The notes: generated from the sequence alone by a model not told the origin. A stretch of DNA of 64,000 bases from Bacillus sp. Marseille-Q1617 (GCF_903645295.1 NZ_CAHJXM010000003.1:496001-560000), one strand, 5' to 3'; positions 51,238 through 60,970 are shown, counted from the first letter of the stretch. A program made the numbers and translations.

Positions 51238-51918
51238 TTAATTTATATCTTTAGGGAATCGTTTAGCTAGATATCCAAAGGGTGTATCCAATAAAGAAAT
51301 CAGCCATTTTAATAAATATGTTGTGATGAATATTTCCAGCCAGATATCAAAAGGATACGTACCCAGGAAAGCAATGCTGGTGAATACAAGGGTATCCAGA
51401 AGCTGACTGATCATGGTGCTTCCATTGTTGCGTATCCAGAACTGCGCGTCTGTCGGGAACTTTTTCTTTAAATATGAAAAAATATATACATCTGCAAATT
51501 GACTTACCAAATAAGCAGCCAGACTCCCCAGCGCTATCCTCGGAATCAAACCGAAAATGGTCGATAATGCTTCCTGGGCAAAATCTTCTGGATGTGGTTG
51601 AAAAACCAGGACCAGCTGCATAATAATAGTCATAATGATCAAAGTGAAGAAGCCCAACCAAACCGCTTTTTGTGCTTCTTTTTTTCCGTAACGCTCATTT
51701 AATATATCTGTGACCAGGAAAGTCGATCCGTACATGGCGTTGCCTAATGTAGCGGTTAAACCAAATATCTCAATGGTTTTTACTACTTGAAGGTTGGCCA
51801 GGATAGTTGAGATGCCTATCCATACGAATAGTCCCGTCCGTCCGAACATTCTATACATAATGAGTAACAGTGTAAATGTGACGAGGACAAACAAGAGACC
51901 AAACCAAATATTAAACAT
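51238..51918 (-). CDS. ypdP: Queuosine precursor transporter (YpdP, VUT family)
   Basis: 226 residues, about six transmembrane helices, with the family signatures YGSTFLVTDILNERYGKKEAQKAVWLGF and LAAYLVSQFADVYIFSYLKK. Imports a 7-deazapurine precursor of queuosine. ATG at 51918 is six bases after GAGGGGG. No preQ1 riboswitch was found upstream. Divergent from the RNase-H-like gene at 52012. Confidence 0.87.
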   Translation of the reverse strand: MFNIWFGLLFVLVTFTLLLIMYRMFGRTGLFVWIGISTILANLQVVKTIEIFGLTATLGNAMYGSTFLVTDILNERYGKKEAQKAVWLGFFTLIIMTIIMQLVLVFQPHPEDFAQEALSTIFGLIPRIALGSLAAYLVSQFADVYIFSYLKKKFPTDAQFWIRNNGSTMISQLLDTLVFTSIAFLGTYPFDIWLEIFITTYLLKWLISLLDTPFGYLAKRFPKDIN

Positions 51919-52011
51919 GAGAAACCCCCTCGTAAGAACAATAATCTCCATTATACAAATAAAAGAAACGTTGAACAATAACGACTCCGGATGAAAGAGA
52001 GAGTGATCACG

Positions 52012-52668
52012 TTGAAAATGAAGCTTAAGTTCAAGTATGCAAGTAAAACCAGCAGCGATATTTGGTTTGAATCTACATGGTTTTCAAGGAAGGAAACGTC
52101 GATTCACGTTGATGATTTAATGAAAACGGGAAGGGTCATCGACCTTGAGATCATCGATGAAATGGAAAATTCCTGGACCAGGAAAGAATTTATCAAGTTG
52201 AATCAGGAATTAGATAAAGAACCTGAAAATATCGTCGTCTACTTCGATGGCGGATTTGATAAAGCTAATGCAATCTCCGGTATCGGGATGGTCGTTTATT
52301 ATGACAAAGGGGATGAGCGTTTCAGGATCCGTAAAAATGAAAAACTTGAAGAGCTGGAGAATAATAACGAAGCGGAGTATGCCGCTTTGCATAATGCCCT
52401 TCTACTACTTGAAGAGATTGGTGTGAAACATGCCCCTTGTACCATCAAAGGAGATTCGCAAGTGGTATTGAAGCAGCTTGAAGGGGAATGGCCGTGCTTT
52501 GATGAAGGTTTAAATAGGTGGCTTGACCGAATAGAAGCTCTCATCGATAAGCTGAAGTTGAATATAACAACAGATATTTTAGGCCGGAATGATAACAAGG
52601 AAGCGGATAAGCTCGCTAACCAGGCTCTATTGGGTACAGAAGTGCACAGTCACAAAAGGCTAGAATAA
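52012..52668 (+). CDS. ypeP: Second RNase H-fold protein (YpeP-like)
   Basis: 218 residues. N-terminal 70-residue extension (KFKYASKTSSDIWFESTWFS ... SWTRKEFIKL), then an RVT_3-type RNase H domain: VYFDGGFDKANAISGIGMV, ENNNEAEYAALHNALLLL, IKGDSQVVLKQLEG, NKEADKLANQAL; the D-E-D-D set is present. Start uncertain: TTG at 52012 follows GAGAGTG with about eight bases; ATG at 51991 and 52018 are alternatives. Distinct from YpdQ, only about 800 bases away on the other strand. Confidence 0.75.
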   Translation: MKMKLKFKYASKTSSDIWFESTWFSRKETSIHVDDLMKTGRVIDLEIIDEMENSWTRKEFIKLNQELDKEPENIVVYFDGGFDKANAISGIGMVVYYDKGDERFRIRKNEKLEELENNNEAEYAALHNALLLLEEIGVKHAPCTIKGDSQVVLKQLEGEWPCFDEGLNRWLDRIEALIDKLKLNITTDILGRNDNKEADKLANQALLGTEVHSHKRLE

Positions 52669-52738
52669 TTTAACCCTTTATAATATATTCTATAAATACA
52701 AACAAAACGAAAGATGGAAGAAGTTTAGGAGTGATGAA

Positions 52739-52915
52739 ATGGAACGCAGACAAGTAGTTGATAAAGTGGATGAGCTAATCGACACCTATTGCAGCGACTG
52801 CTTGCTTAAAGCATATTTTCGAAAAGAATTCGGCAAAGCCCGTGCCCATCGTTTTTGTATCGAACAATGTACAGTGGGGGAACAAATTAAGTTTTACGGC
52901 GATAAATTAAAGTGA
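52739..52915 (+). CDS. ypeQ: Zinc-finger protein YpeQ
   Basis: 58 residues with C18-x2-C21 and C40-x3-C44 (TYCSDC ... HRFCIEQC), a YpeQ-type zinc-finger. AGGAG seven bases upstream of the ATG. Ends at a bidirectional terminator against cspD, the same neighbour as in B. subtilis. Function unknown. Confidence 0.82.
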   Translation: MERRQVVDKVDELIDTYCSDCLLKAYFRKEFGKARAHRFCIEQCTVGEQIKFYGDKLK

Positions 52916-52942
52916 TGAATCATTAACATCAGGGAAGAAAAG

Positions 52943-52974
52943 AAAAAGCGGACGATTAACATCGTCCGCTTTTT
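52943..52974. terminator. Bidirectional terminator between ypeQ and cspD
   Basis: AAAAAGCGGACGAT (52943-52956), TAAC loop, ATCGTCCGCTTTTT (52961-52974). Confidence 0.92.
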
Positions 52975-52993
52975 TATTCATATATGGGTTTGA

Positions 52994-53194
52994 TTATAAT
53001 TTAACTACGTTAGCAGCTTGAGGTCCGCGGTTACCTTCAACAATTTCGAAAGAAACTTCTTGACCTTCTTCTAAAGATTTGAAACCTTCACCTTGAATTG
53101 CTGAGAAATGTACGAATACATCGTCTCCGCCTTCTACTTCAATAAAGCCGAATCCTTTTTCGTTGTTGAACCATTTTACTTTACCATTTTGCAT
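52994..53194 (-). CDS. cspD: Cold shock protein CspD
   Basis: 66 residues, near-identical to Bacillus CspD. Nucleic-acid-binding motifs RNP1 KGFGFIEV and RNP2 VFVHFSAI are intact. RNA chaperone acting in cold and stationary phase. AGGAGG is in the leader near the ATG. A long (about 110-base) 5' untranslated region, typical of cold-shock mRNAs, runs back to its promoter. Confidence 0.95.
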   Translation of the reverse strand: MQNGKVKWFNNEKGFGFIEVEGGDDVFVHFSAIQGEGFKSLEEGQEVSFEIVEGNRGPQAANVVKL

Positions 53195-53312
53195 ATTCTT
53201 CTAATCCTCCTAAATCGATCAAGCACTGTTGTGCTTCTGGAAAATATTTATCATGAAATGTTGACTCCCACTGCCTAAGCACTAAAAATCAAACCACTTC
53301 AGTGATGTCTTT

Positions 53313-53341
53313 ACTATACAATATGAGGATTTTAGAGTCAA
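53313..53341 (-). promoter_or_regulatory. Sigma-A promoter of cspD
   Basis: Minus strand: TTGACT (53341-53336), 17-base spacer, TATAGT (53318-53313). Predicted start near 53306. Confidence 0.82.
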
Positions 53342-53454
53342 CATCCCCAAAATTTATTTTGCGTAAATTTTTAAAAAATTATTTTGTGTCAAAGAAAATA
53401 AGCATTCCAACGTTTAAGAATAGTGAATAATTCAAAAAATTTTCTTCATATCGG

Positions 53455-53483
53455 TTGACAGAAATTGAATAAGGAAATAAAAT
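53455..53483 (+). promoter_or_regulatory. Sigma-A promoter of mntABCD
   Basis: TTGACA (53455-53460), 17-base spacer, TAAAAT (53478-53483), start near 53490, leader about 150 bases. Confidence 0.8.
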
Positions 53484-53523
53484 TTGCACTAAGGAAACTT
53501 TTATTGCACTAGCGAAAATTTAT
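53481..53523 (+). promoter_or_regulatory. Two tandem MntR-type operator boxes
   Basis: AATTTGCACTAAGGAAACTT (53481-53500) and TATTGCACTAGCGAAAATTT (53502-53521) both match the Bacillus MntR site TTTGC-x-TxAGGGAAACTT in outline; the TTGCACT cores are exactly 20 bp apart. They cover the end of the -10 and the transcription start, ideal for repression by Mn-bound MntR. Confidence 0.7.
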
Positions 53524-53640
53524 AACTTAATTAAAAATAAGTTGCTTATGTAAAAAAAGGTGAACATATATAAACTTCCTGAATAGGTTAGAGGTAGCGA
53601 AATAAATAATCGAGATGAACAATGAGAGAGGAGATTGAAC

Positions 53641-54576
53641 ATGAACAAAAGATTGATGGTGCTTATCGGAATGATCCTTATTCTAATGGGAGGACTGATC
53701 CTTGCTGGATGCGGAACGACAGCTGGTAAACAATCGAACGATAAAATTGTGGTTACTACAACAATCGGCCAAATCGGGGACGCTGTAAAGAATATTGGAG
53801 GAGACCACGTAGAAGTTCACAGTTTAATGGGACCTGGTGTCGACCCTCACTTATATAAAGCGAAGCAATCTGATATCGGGAAGCTTCAAGAGGCAGATAT
53901 CATTTTTTACAGCGGTCTTCATTTAGAAGGGAAGATGCTTGAAATATTTGAAAAAATGAATAAGGAAAAACCCACATACGCGATAGCAGACAGCATCCCT
54001 AAGGATAAGCTGAGAAAAGATGCAGCAAACAATACAGCGATGGACCCGCATGTCTGGTTTGATATTGATTTATGGAAGATAGCATTGGAGCAAGTACGTG
54101 ACGGATTGATCGAGAAAGATCCTGAAAACAAAGAGGACTATATTAAAAATACTGAAAGGTACTTTGCGGAATTAGATGAGCTCAGAGCATATGCTGAAAA
54201 AGAAATGTCCACCATTCCAGAAGAGCAAAGAGTTCTGGTTACAGCTCACGATGCATTCAACTATTTTGGTGCAAAGTATGATTTGCAAGTCATGGGATTG
54301 CAAGGTTTAAGTACAGATGCAGAATATGGTCTGGCAGATGTACAATCGCTTGTAAATACACTTGTGGATAGAAATATCAAAGCAGTATTTGTGGAATCAA
54401 GCATCTCGGAAAAATCGATCAATGCGGTAATAGCAGGTGCAAACGATAAAGGACATGAAGTGAGTATCGGCGGGGAATTATTCTCGGATGCCATGGGGAA
54501 AGAAGGGACAGAGGAAGGTACGTATATCGGAATGTACCGGCATAATGTTGATACGATTGTGGACGCATTAAAGTAA
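53641..54576 (+). CDS. mntA: Manganese ABC transporter, substrate-binding lipoprotein MntA
   Basis: 311 residues, cluster A-I metal-binding lipoprotein. Lipobox LILAGC at the N-terminus. Metal ligands by family pattern: H in GVDPHLY, H in MDPHVWFD, the TAHDAF/Y region and D in ELFSDAMG. Captures Mn(II), possibly Zn(II), outside the membrane. ATG at 53641 is seven bases from AGGAG. First of mntABCD; MntR-type boxes lie upstream. Confidence 0.92.
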   Translation: MNKRLMVLIGMILILMGGLILAGCGTTAGKQSNDKIVVTTTIGQIGDAVKNIGGDHVEVHSLMGPGVDPHLYKAKQSDIGKLQEADIIFYSGLHLEGKMLEIFEKMNKEKPTYAIADSIPKDKLRKDAANNTAMDPHVWFDIDLWKIALEQVRDGLIEKDPENKEDYIKNTERYFAELDELRAYAEKEMSTIPEEQRVLVTAHDAFNYFGAKYDLQVMGLQGLSTDAEYGLADVQSLVNTLVDRNIKAVFVESSISEKSINAVIAGANDKGHEVSIGGELFSDAMGKEGTEEGTYIGMYRHNVDTIVDALK

Positions 54577-54593
54577 TGTAAGGAGGATCAAAG

Positions 54594-55340
54594 ATGAATT
54601 CAGTTGAAATAAAAGGATTGACCGTTGCGTATCATAGAAAACCAGTGCTGGTGGATGTGGAATTTTCAGTACCAAAAGGGAAGCTGATCGGAATCGTCGG
54701 TCCGAACGGGGCAGGAAAATCCACCTTGATCAAAGCTATTTTAGGATTGATCCCCCGTTCATCCGGAGACATCAAAATATTTGATAAATCGTATTCACCG
54801 AAGAGTAAAATGGTTGGGTATGTCCCGCAGAGGGGATCAGTAGACTGGGATTTTCCTACAAATGCACTTGATGTTGTATTGATGGGCAGATATGGGCATG
54901 TAGGCTGGTTTAGAAGACCTTCAAAAAAAGATGTTGCCTATGCCATGGAATGCTTGGATAAAGTAGGGATGACTCAATTTGCATCAAGGCAGATCAGCCA
55001 GCTTTCAGGCGGCCAGCAGCAAAGAGTATTTCTGGCACGCGCGCTGGCTCAGGAAGCAGAGGTTTATTTTATGGATGAACCTTTTGTAGGGGTGGATGCT
55101 GCAACAGAGAAAGCCATCATTTCTTTACTGAATGAGTTGAAGGAGCAGGGGAAGACTGTGCTGGTTGTTCACCATGACCTTCAGACCGTTACGGAGTACT
55201 TTGACTGGACCCTCCTTCTCAACAGAAAGACAATCGCATACGGACCAACTGTGAATGTGTTCAATGTCGATAATTTACAACTGACCTACGGCGGGAAACT
55301 ATCCTTCCTGGAAAAGGATAAAATGCTGATTCAACCATAA
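54594..55340 (+). CDS. mntB: Manganese ABC transporter ATPase MntB
   Basis: 248 residues. Walker A GPNGAGKST (36-44), Q-loop VPQRGSVDWDFP, signature LSGGQQQR, Walker B VYFMDEP, H-loop VHHD. Energises Mn uptake. AAGGAGG seven bases before the ATG; 17 bases after mntA. Confidence 0.94.
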   Translation: MNSVEIKGLTVAYHRKPVLVDVEFSVPKGKLIGIVGPNGAGKSTLIKAILGLIPRSSGDIKIFDKSYSPKSKMVGYVPQRGSVDWDFPTNALDVVLMGRYGHVGWFRRPSKKDVAYAMECLDKVGMTQFASRQISQLSGGQQQRVFLARALAQEAEVYFMDEPFVGVDAATEKAIISLLNELKEQGKTVLVVHHDLQTVTEYFDWTLLLNRKTIAYGPTVNVFNVDNLQLTYGGKLSFLEKDKMLIQP

Positions 55341-55355
55341 AAAGAGGTGACTAAT

Positions 55356-56654
55356 GTGAATCATTTATGGCAATCCCTTTTACATGATGGAAACACACAA
55401 TGGGTATTACTGAGTACATTATTGCTGGGGATCGCAAGCGGGGTATTAGGAAGTTTTGCGCTATTAAGAAAGCAGAGTTTGATAGGGGATGCCGTAGCCC
55501 ATGCTGCACTGCCCGGTATATGTTTCGCTTTTATGTTCATTGGTGAAAAGAACTTCTTCGTATTACTGATTGGTGCAGCCTCAACCGGATTGCTGGCAGC
55601 TTATACCATACAATTGATTACCAATACGACCAGAATCAAGGAAGACACCGCGATCTGTCTGGTGTTGTCTGTATTTTTCGGATTGGGTATCGTCATGCTG
55701 ACGAAGGTAGCCCAAATGCCTACCGGGAACCAAAGCGGCTTGGATGATTTCATCTTTGGCCAGGCTGCTTCCCTCGTAGGCAGGGATGTTCAACTGATGG
55801 GTCTGACAGCAGCAGTATTAATTGTCATCACAACTCTGTTATTTAAAGAGTTCAAAGTAAGTACATTTGACCCTCAATTTGCAAGGGGAATCGGACTTCC
55901 TGTAGGATTCCTGAATTTCTTATTCGTCTCCCTTTTAGTGATTACCGTGGTAATCGGCATTCAGGCTGTAGGTGTCATATTAATGGCTGCCATGCTGATT
56001 ACACCGGCTATTTCAGCCAGATACTGGACTGATTCACTTCGTACGATGGTCTTCATTTCTGGCATAGTCGGCGGATTATCAGGAGCAGCGGGAACATTGA
56101 TCAGTACTATGGGCAAAGGGTTATCGACAGGACCATTCATCGTATTGACCGCAACTGTCATTTTCATCTTTTCCTTGCTGTTTTCACCTAAGAGAGGGTT
56201 GATTTCCATTATCCTGAGGAGAGCCAGGAATGATGAACGCTTAGCAATTCGCTTCGTATTGAAGAAAGTCTATGCAATGAGAAAAGAAAGGATTTACGAA
56301 AAATCCCTTTACGAAGAAACGAATATTTCAATGTTCAGATATACTCGTGTCATGAAGCACCTTGTGAAAAACGGTTATATCGTAAAGACCGATGGTGCAG
56401 TTTCCATTACGGACTGGGGTGCTATGAAAGCGGAACAATTCAGGTTTGTAGATGAGATTGTTGAACTGAAAGAAATGTACCCCAGTGAACTGGGATCACT
56501 TGACATTAACTGGATTGAAGAGCAGGAAGAAGAAGTTTTATCAAAGGACCAATTAAAGAAGCTCCAATCGAAAATGTCAGAGATCTACAGTCAAAATCCT
56601 TTCTTAAACATAAAAGTGAATGCTGACAGAGGAGGGCAGGGTTATGAGCTATGA
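55356..56654 (+). CDS. mntC: Manganese ABC transporter permease MntC with cytoplasmic winged-helix tail
   Basis: 432 residues. ABC-3 (ZnuB-type) permease of about eight or nine helices up to residue 280, with IGDAVAHAALPG and AVGVILMAAMLITPAISAR. A soluble C-terminal region of about 150 residues follows, containing a DtxR-like winged helix (YEKSLYEETNISMFRYTRVMKHLVKNGYIVKTDGAVSITDWG). B. subtilis MntC has the same architecture. GTG at 55356 follows AAGAGG; GTG at 55347 is within it. End overlaps mntD by 11 bases. Confidence 0.92.
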   Translation: MNHLWQSLLHDGNTQWVLLSTLLLGIASGVLGSFALLRKQSLIGDAVAHAALPGICFAFMFIGEKNFFVLLIGAASTGLLAAYTIQLITNTTRIKEDTAICLVLSVFFGLGIVMLTKVAQMPTGNQSGLDDFIFGQAASLVGRDVQLMGLTAAVLIVITTLLFKEFKVSTFDPQFARGIGLPVGFLNFLFVSLLVITVVIGIQAVGVILMAAMLITPAISARYWTDSLRTMVFISGIVGGLSGAAGTLISTMGKGLSTGPFIVLTATVIFIFSLLFSPKRGLISIILRRARNDERLAIRFVLKKVYAMRKERIYEKSLYEETNISMFRYTRVMKHLVKNGYIVKTDGAVSITDWGAMKAEQFRFVDEIVELKEMYPSELGSLDINWIEEQEEEVLSKDQLKKLQSKMSEIYSQNPFLNIKVNADRGGQGYEL

Positions 56655-57522
56655 ACTATGGATTCTTCTAACAGGCAGCCTGGTAGGCTTATCATGCGGT
56701 GTAATCGGCTGTTTCTTAATACTGAGGAAGATGTCGATGCTTGCTGATGCTATCAGCCATACAGTACTTCTTGGACTGGTCATGGCTTTCATCGTAAGTC
56801 AAAGCATGAATGGTTTCAATATGCTGATCGGGGCAGCTGCGGCTGGACTATTGACGACTTTTATCGTTCAGCTATTGAATTCGAGCGGTATTCAGGAAGA
56901 TGCTGCCATAGGAGTTGTATTTACTTCTCTGTTTGCCCTGGGGGTCATCCTCATTTCCTTGTTTGCTAAAAATGTACACCTGGATGTGGAGCATGCATTG
57001 ATGGGGGAGATTGCTTTTGTCCCTTGGAACACCATATCCTTGCCTTTCCTTGGGGCAATACCAAAATCTGTTGTGATGCTGGGATCGATTCTAATTATTG
57101 ATACTGCAGTTATTTTGCTATTATTCAAGGAATTTAAGTTAACATCTTTCGACCCCAATATGGCTGCCGCCATTGGTATTCCGGTGTTAGCCATACATTA
57201 TATCCTGATGGGGCTGGTCTCGGTTACGACCGTTTCTGCTTTTGACAGTGTGGGAGCGATTCTGGTGGTTGCCATGTTGATTGCACCAGGGGCTACAGCA
57301 TATTTATTAACAGACAGATATAAGGTAATGCTTCTCTTGAGCGGTGTTATTGGAATCTTTGACAGTGTAGCGGGATATTATGGAGCAAAGCTATTAGACG
57401 TTTCCATTTCAGGTTCAATGGCAGTAGCTGCCGGCATTGTATTCCTGATCGTATGGATGCTTTCACCAAAGTATGGATTAGTATCTAAATTCCTCAATCA
57501 TAGAAGGTTGTCTGAAGAGTGA
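56644..57522 (+). CDS. mntD: Manganese ABC transporter permease MntD
   Basis: 292 residues, ABC-3 permease, eight or nine transmembrane helices; MLADAISHTVLLGLV and GAILVVAMLIAPGATAYLL are the family motifs. Pairs with MntC. ATG at 56644 follows AGAGGAGGG and lies inside mntC, so translation is coupled. Confidence 0.93.
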   Translation: MSYELWILLTGSLVGLSCGVIGCFLILRKMSMLADAISHTVLLGLVMAFIVSQSMNGFNMLIGAAAAGLLTTFIVQLLNSSGIQEDAAIGVVFTSLFALGVILISLFAKNVHLDVEHALMGEIAFVPWNTISLPFLGAIPKSVVMLGSILIIDTAVILLLFKEFKLTSFDPNMAAAIGIPVLAIHYILMGLVSVTTVSAFDSVGAILVVAMLIAPGATAYLLTDRYKVMLLLSGVIGIFDSVAGYYGAKLLDVSISGSMAVAAGIVFLIVWMLSPKYGLVSKFLNHRRLSEE

Positions 57523-57601
57523 AATAAGTGCTTCGGGTTGTATTCATTCTGTTCTTATAGTAAACTTTTATTGATATTTATGGGAATTTGGAGGGTGCAG
57601 A

Positions 57602-58018
57602 ATGCCTACACCAAGCATGGAAGACTATTTAGAACAGATTTATTTGTTAATTGAAAATAAAGGGTATGCAAGAGTATCTGATATAGCTGAAGCTTTGACC
57701 GTTCATCCCTCTTCAGTGACGAAAATGGTGCAGAAATTAGATAAAGATGACTACCTGGTATATGAAAAATATCGTGGGCTCGTACTGACTCCAAAAGGAA
57801 ATAAAATAGGAAAACGCTTAGTTTACAGACATGATCTCCTTGAGCAGTTCCTTCGAGTGATCGGTGTAAAGGAAGAACATATATATGAAGACGTTGAAGG
57901 AATTGAACATCACCTGAGCTGGGATTCCATCGACAGGATCGGTGACCTGGTACAGTTTTTTGAAGAAGAAGAAAAGAGGCTGGAAGAGTTAAGGGATGTT
58001 CAAGGACGTAGTGAATGA
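57602..58018 (+). CDS. mntR: Manganese-responsive repressor MntR
   Basis: 138 residues, DtxR family. Winged helix with [25 protein letters not shown]; the Mn ligands D8, E11, H77, E99, E102 and H103 are all conserved. Represses Mn import genes when Mn is plentiful; its predicted sites are in front of mntA. It has a possible own promoter (TTGTAT-17-TAAACT in the gap after mntD) and TGGAGGG before the ATG. In B. subtilis mntR and mntABCD are apart, so this linkage is a difference. Confidence 0.95.
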   Translation: MPTPSMEDYLEQIYLLIENKGYARVSDIAEALTVHPSSVTKMVQKLDKDDYLVYEKYRGLVLTPKGNKIGKRLVYRHDLLEQFLRVIGVKEEHIYEDVEGIEHHLSWDSIDRIGDLVQFFEEEEKRLEELRDVQGRSE

Positions 58019-58051
58019 AAAAAAGGCTGCCCAAATGGTGCAGCCTTTTTT
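58018..58051. terminator. Terminator after mntR
   Basis: AAAAAAAGGCTGC (58018-58030) pairs with GCAGCCTTTTTT (58040-58051). Confidence 0.9.
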
Positions 58052-58089
58052 GATTCAATTAAAAATTACTTATAACAATCTGCAATGCA

Positions 58090-58308
58090 TCAAAAAATGG
58101 TCGGGTAATCATCGAATCCTTGTTTGGATGCATCAGATGAGTAGATTTCATATTCTCCCCATTCGTTTTCCCGAAGATCAACACCATCCAATAGTCCCTC
58201 TGAAGCTTCCAGCACAGCTTTTCGATAAGATATGATCCTTCCGGCTGATGTTTGAAAACTGATGATATCCCCATGATAATTACGTTGAACTTTCGTGATT
58301 TCCTCCAT
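58090..58308 (-). CDS. DUF3892 small protein
   Basis: 72 residues: MEEITKVQRNYHGDIISFQTSAG, RIISYRKAVLEASEGLLDGVDL, then a DDYPTIF tail; the GDI..F.TS.GR...Y..A pattern is that of DUF3892. GAGGGGGGC precedes the ATG. Short beta-rich protein of unknown function, on its own between mntR and the methyltransferase. Confidence 0.72.
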   Translation of the reverse strand: MEEITKVQRNYHGDIISFQTSAGRIISYRKAVLEASEGLLDGVDLRENEWGEYEIYSSDASKQGFDDYPTIF

Positions 58309-58473
58309 TTTCTGCCCCCCTCTTCAATGGCTTTCGGTAATAGTATGGACAAATATGCCAAATTTCATAAGAAAAAGGGATTCCTTTTTTAAAATATAAT
58401 ATAGGTAAAAAAGAAGGGTTTTTCCTTTATAATAAGAAATAAAGTAAGAGAATAAATATACAGGGGTGTAATG

Positions 58474-59151
58474 ATGAGTAAATCAGAATGGCATGAAAAT
58501 GCCAAATCACGATGGGATATAAATGCAGATAATTGGCATTCAAGAAGCGCCGAAATGTGGTCAACCGGCAGCAGAAAAGCAATCATCCCATTTTTTCTGA
58601 AAAATGTTAATGAAGGCAAAAAAGTGGGCGACCTTGGATGCGGCGATGGTTATGGCTCATATCTGCTTCATCAGAACGGATTTAAAGTGACCGGTATGGA
58701 TTTTTCTGAAAAAATGGTCGAAATAGCAAATCAGCTTGAAAAGGAACATTTACAATTTGTTCAGGGGGATCTTGTCCGTCCCCCCTTTAAAGATAATGCG
58801 TTTGATGCAGTGATGGCCATCAATTCAATTGAATGGACAGAATCTCCGTTACAGGCATTGAATGAACTTGAAAGAGTCACTGCCAAAAATGGATTCATCT
58901 GTATTGGCCTGCTTGGTCCGACGGCGCATCCTAGAGAGAATGCCTTTCCTCGTCTGCATGGTGAAAATGCAATCTGTAACACAATGATGCCATGGGAATT
59001 AGAAAGATTGTCCGAAGAAAAAGGCTGGAAAAAGATTGATGAAGAATGGATATATAAAAAAGGTGTAAATGGAAGTTTGGCAGCATCACTTTCAAATGAA
59101 CTAAAACAAGCGTTGACTTTCATGACTCTATTTATGTTCAGACTTTCTTGA
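58474..59151 (+). CDS. Class I SAM-dependent methyltransferase
   Basis: 225 residues. Motif I VGDLGCGDGYGSYLL, motif II GMDFSEKM, motif III/IV FVQGDLVRPPFKDNAFDAVMAINSIEW; methyltransferase_11 type, substrate unknown. ATG at 58474 or the adjacent 58471 after CAGGGGTG. A TATAAT-rich region (about 58430) may be the promoter. Next gene is fhs. Confidence 0.8.
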   Translation: MSKSEWHENAKSRWDINADNWHSRSAEMWSTGSRKAIIPFFLKNVNEGKKVGDLGCGDGYGSYLLHQNGFKVTGMDFSEKMVEIANQLEKEHLQFVQGDLVRPPFKDNAFDAVMAINSIEWTESPLQALNELERVTAKNGFICIGLLGPTAHPRENAFPRLHGENAICNTMMPWELERLSEEKGWKKIDEEWIYKKGVNGSLAASLSNELKQALTFMTLFMFRLS

Positions 59152-59242
59152 GAAATACTTGAATCATTGAAGAGTGGATGATTTCTTTTCGTATAAAATA
59201 AGTATAAGTGACTGTAATGACTTAAATAAAAAGGTGGATACG

Positions 59243-60934
59243 ATGACATTGACAACCGGGAAATTGAAAACAGATATGGAAATCGCACAGGAGTCAACTC
59301 TCCTGCTCATCTCTGAAATTGCTCATAGAATCGGACTTTCTGAAGAGGATATTGAGCTGTATGGAAAATATAAAGGGAAAATATCATATGAAGCGATACA
59401 TAACCTGAATAAACTGGATGATGGAAAGTTAATATTGGTAACCTCCATTAACCCAACTCCTGCTGGCGAAGGGAAATCAACTGTGACGGTAGGACTTGCC
59501 GATGCACTGAATCAGTTGAATAAACATGCGATGATTGCCATGAGGGAACCTTCTTTGGGACCAGTCATGGGAATGAAAGGCGGAGCCACGGGAGGAGGAT
59601 TCTCACAAGTCCTTCCAATGGATGAAATTAACCTTCACTTCACGGGGGACATCCATAGCATTACGACGGCTAATAATGCACTTGCGGCAATGATTGATAA
59701 CCATATCCATCAAGGGAATGAATTACATATCGATCCGAGAAGGATCGTTTGGAAACGGGCCCTGGATATGAATGACAGGGCGTTAAGGAACATCGTGATC
59801 GGCCTTGGAGGACCCGTCCAGGGTGTACCGAGAGAAGATGGCTTTGATATCACCGTTGCATCTGAAATCATGGCCGTTTTATGTTTATCCAATGATCTTG
59901 GCGAATTAAAAAGCAGGCTGGGTCAGATTGTAGTGGCTTATGACTTTAATAGACAGCCGGTCACCGTGAAGGACCTTAAGGTGGAAGGAGCATTGACATT
60001 ATTACTTAAGGATGCCCTGAAACCCAATCTGGTGCAAACAATCGAACATACACCTGCACTGATCCATGGGGGTCCATTTGCAAATATTGCTCACGGATGC
60101 AACAGCATCATCGCGACTAAAACAGCCTTGAAACTTGCTGATTATGTAGTGACCGAATCAGGATTCGGAGCAGATCTTGGAGCGGAAAAATTCCTGAATA
60201 TCAAGTCGCGAGCTGCGAGTATTGCTCCTGATGCAGTCGTTCTGGTGGCAACGATCCGTGCATTGAAAATGCACGGAGGACAAAGAAAGGAAGATCTGCA
60301 GATTGAAAATGAGGAAGCTCTGAAACAGGGACTTGCGAATTTAAAAAAGCATATGGAAACCCTCGATGCATTTAACGTATCGTATGTGGTGGCGATCAAC
60401 CGATTTGTATCAGATACCGAAAGGGAGATAAACTTGCTGATTTCCTGGTGTGAAGAGGAAGGGGTCCCGGTCTCATTAGCTGACGTATGGGCAAAAGGCG
60501 GCAGAGGCGGACTGGATTTAGCTCAAAAGGTACTGTCGGTCATGGAAAATAGTGATAAGAAATTCACCCCTCTATATGATTTGTCTGATTCACTTCAAAA
60601 GAAGATTGAATGCATTGCCGAAAAGGTATACGGGGCAAGTGGAGTGGATTTTACAGTAAAAGCCAAAAAGCAGCTGGATGAATATGAAAAAAATGGATGG
60701 GGAAGTCTTCCCATTTGCATGGCGAAAACTCAATACTCTTTGTCAGATGATCCGGTCAGGCTGGGAAGACCAAAGGATTTCACCATTACGATCAGGGAAT
60801 TGAAACCAAAGATAGGGGCAGGGTTCATTGTGGCATTGACAGGGGAAGTGATGACGATGCCGGGGCTGCCAAAACATCCGGCTGCACTCAATATGGATGT
60901 CGATGCAAATGGACACGCCACTGGTTTATTCTGA
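59243..60934 (+). CDS. fhs: Formate-tetrahydrofolate ligase
   Basis: ATP-dependent formation of 10-formyl-THF from formate. 563 residues, normal length. P-loop TPAGEGKST (72-80), [61 protein letters not shown], and [10 protein letters not shown] near the end. B. subtilis 168 lacks this gene, so its presence marks a difference. ATG at 59243 follows AAAGGTGG; upstream in-frame codons have no ribosome site. Confidence 0.95.
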   Translation: MTLTTGKLKTDMEIAQESTLLLISEIAHRIGLSEEDIELYGKYKGKISYEAIHNLNKLDDGKLILVTSINPTPAGEGKSTVTVGLADALNQLNKHAMIAMREPSLGPVMGMKGGATGGGFSQVLPMDEINLHFTGDIHSITTANNALAAMIDNHIHQGNELHIDPRRIVWKRALDMNDRALRNIVIGLGGPVQGVPREDGFDITVASEIMAVLCLSNDLGELKSRLGQIVVAYDFNRQPVTVKDLKVEGALTLLLKDALKPNLVQTIEHTPALIHGGPFANIAHGCNSIIATKTALKLADYVVTESGFGADLGAEKFLNIKSRAASIAPDAVVLVATIRALKMHGGQRKEDLQIENEEALKQGLANLKKHMETLDAFNVSYVVAINRFVSDTEREINLLISWCEEEGVPVSLADVWAKGGRGGLDLAQKVLSVMENSDKKFTPLYDLSDSLQKKIECIAEKVYGASGVDFTVKAKKQLDEYEKNGWGSLPICMAKTQYSLSDDPVRLGRPKDFTITIRELKPKIGAGFIVALTGEVMTMPGLPKHPAALNMDVDANGHATGLF

Positions 60935-60970
60935 TAGACCATACCTGAATGAAGGAAGGAGGAGCTAAAG

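Noticed and set aside
51919..52011. preQ1 riboswitch upstream of the queuosine transporter
   Set aside because: The gap is short and shows no preQ1 aptamer-like sequence or terminator.
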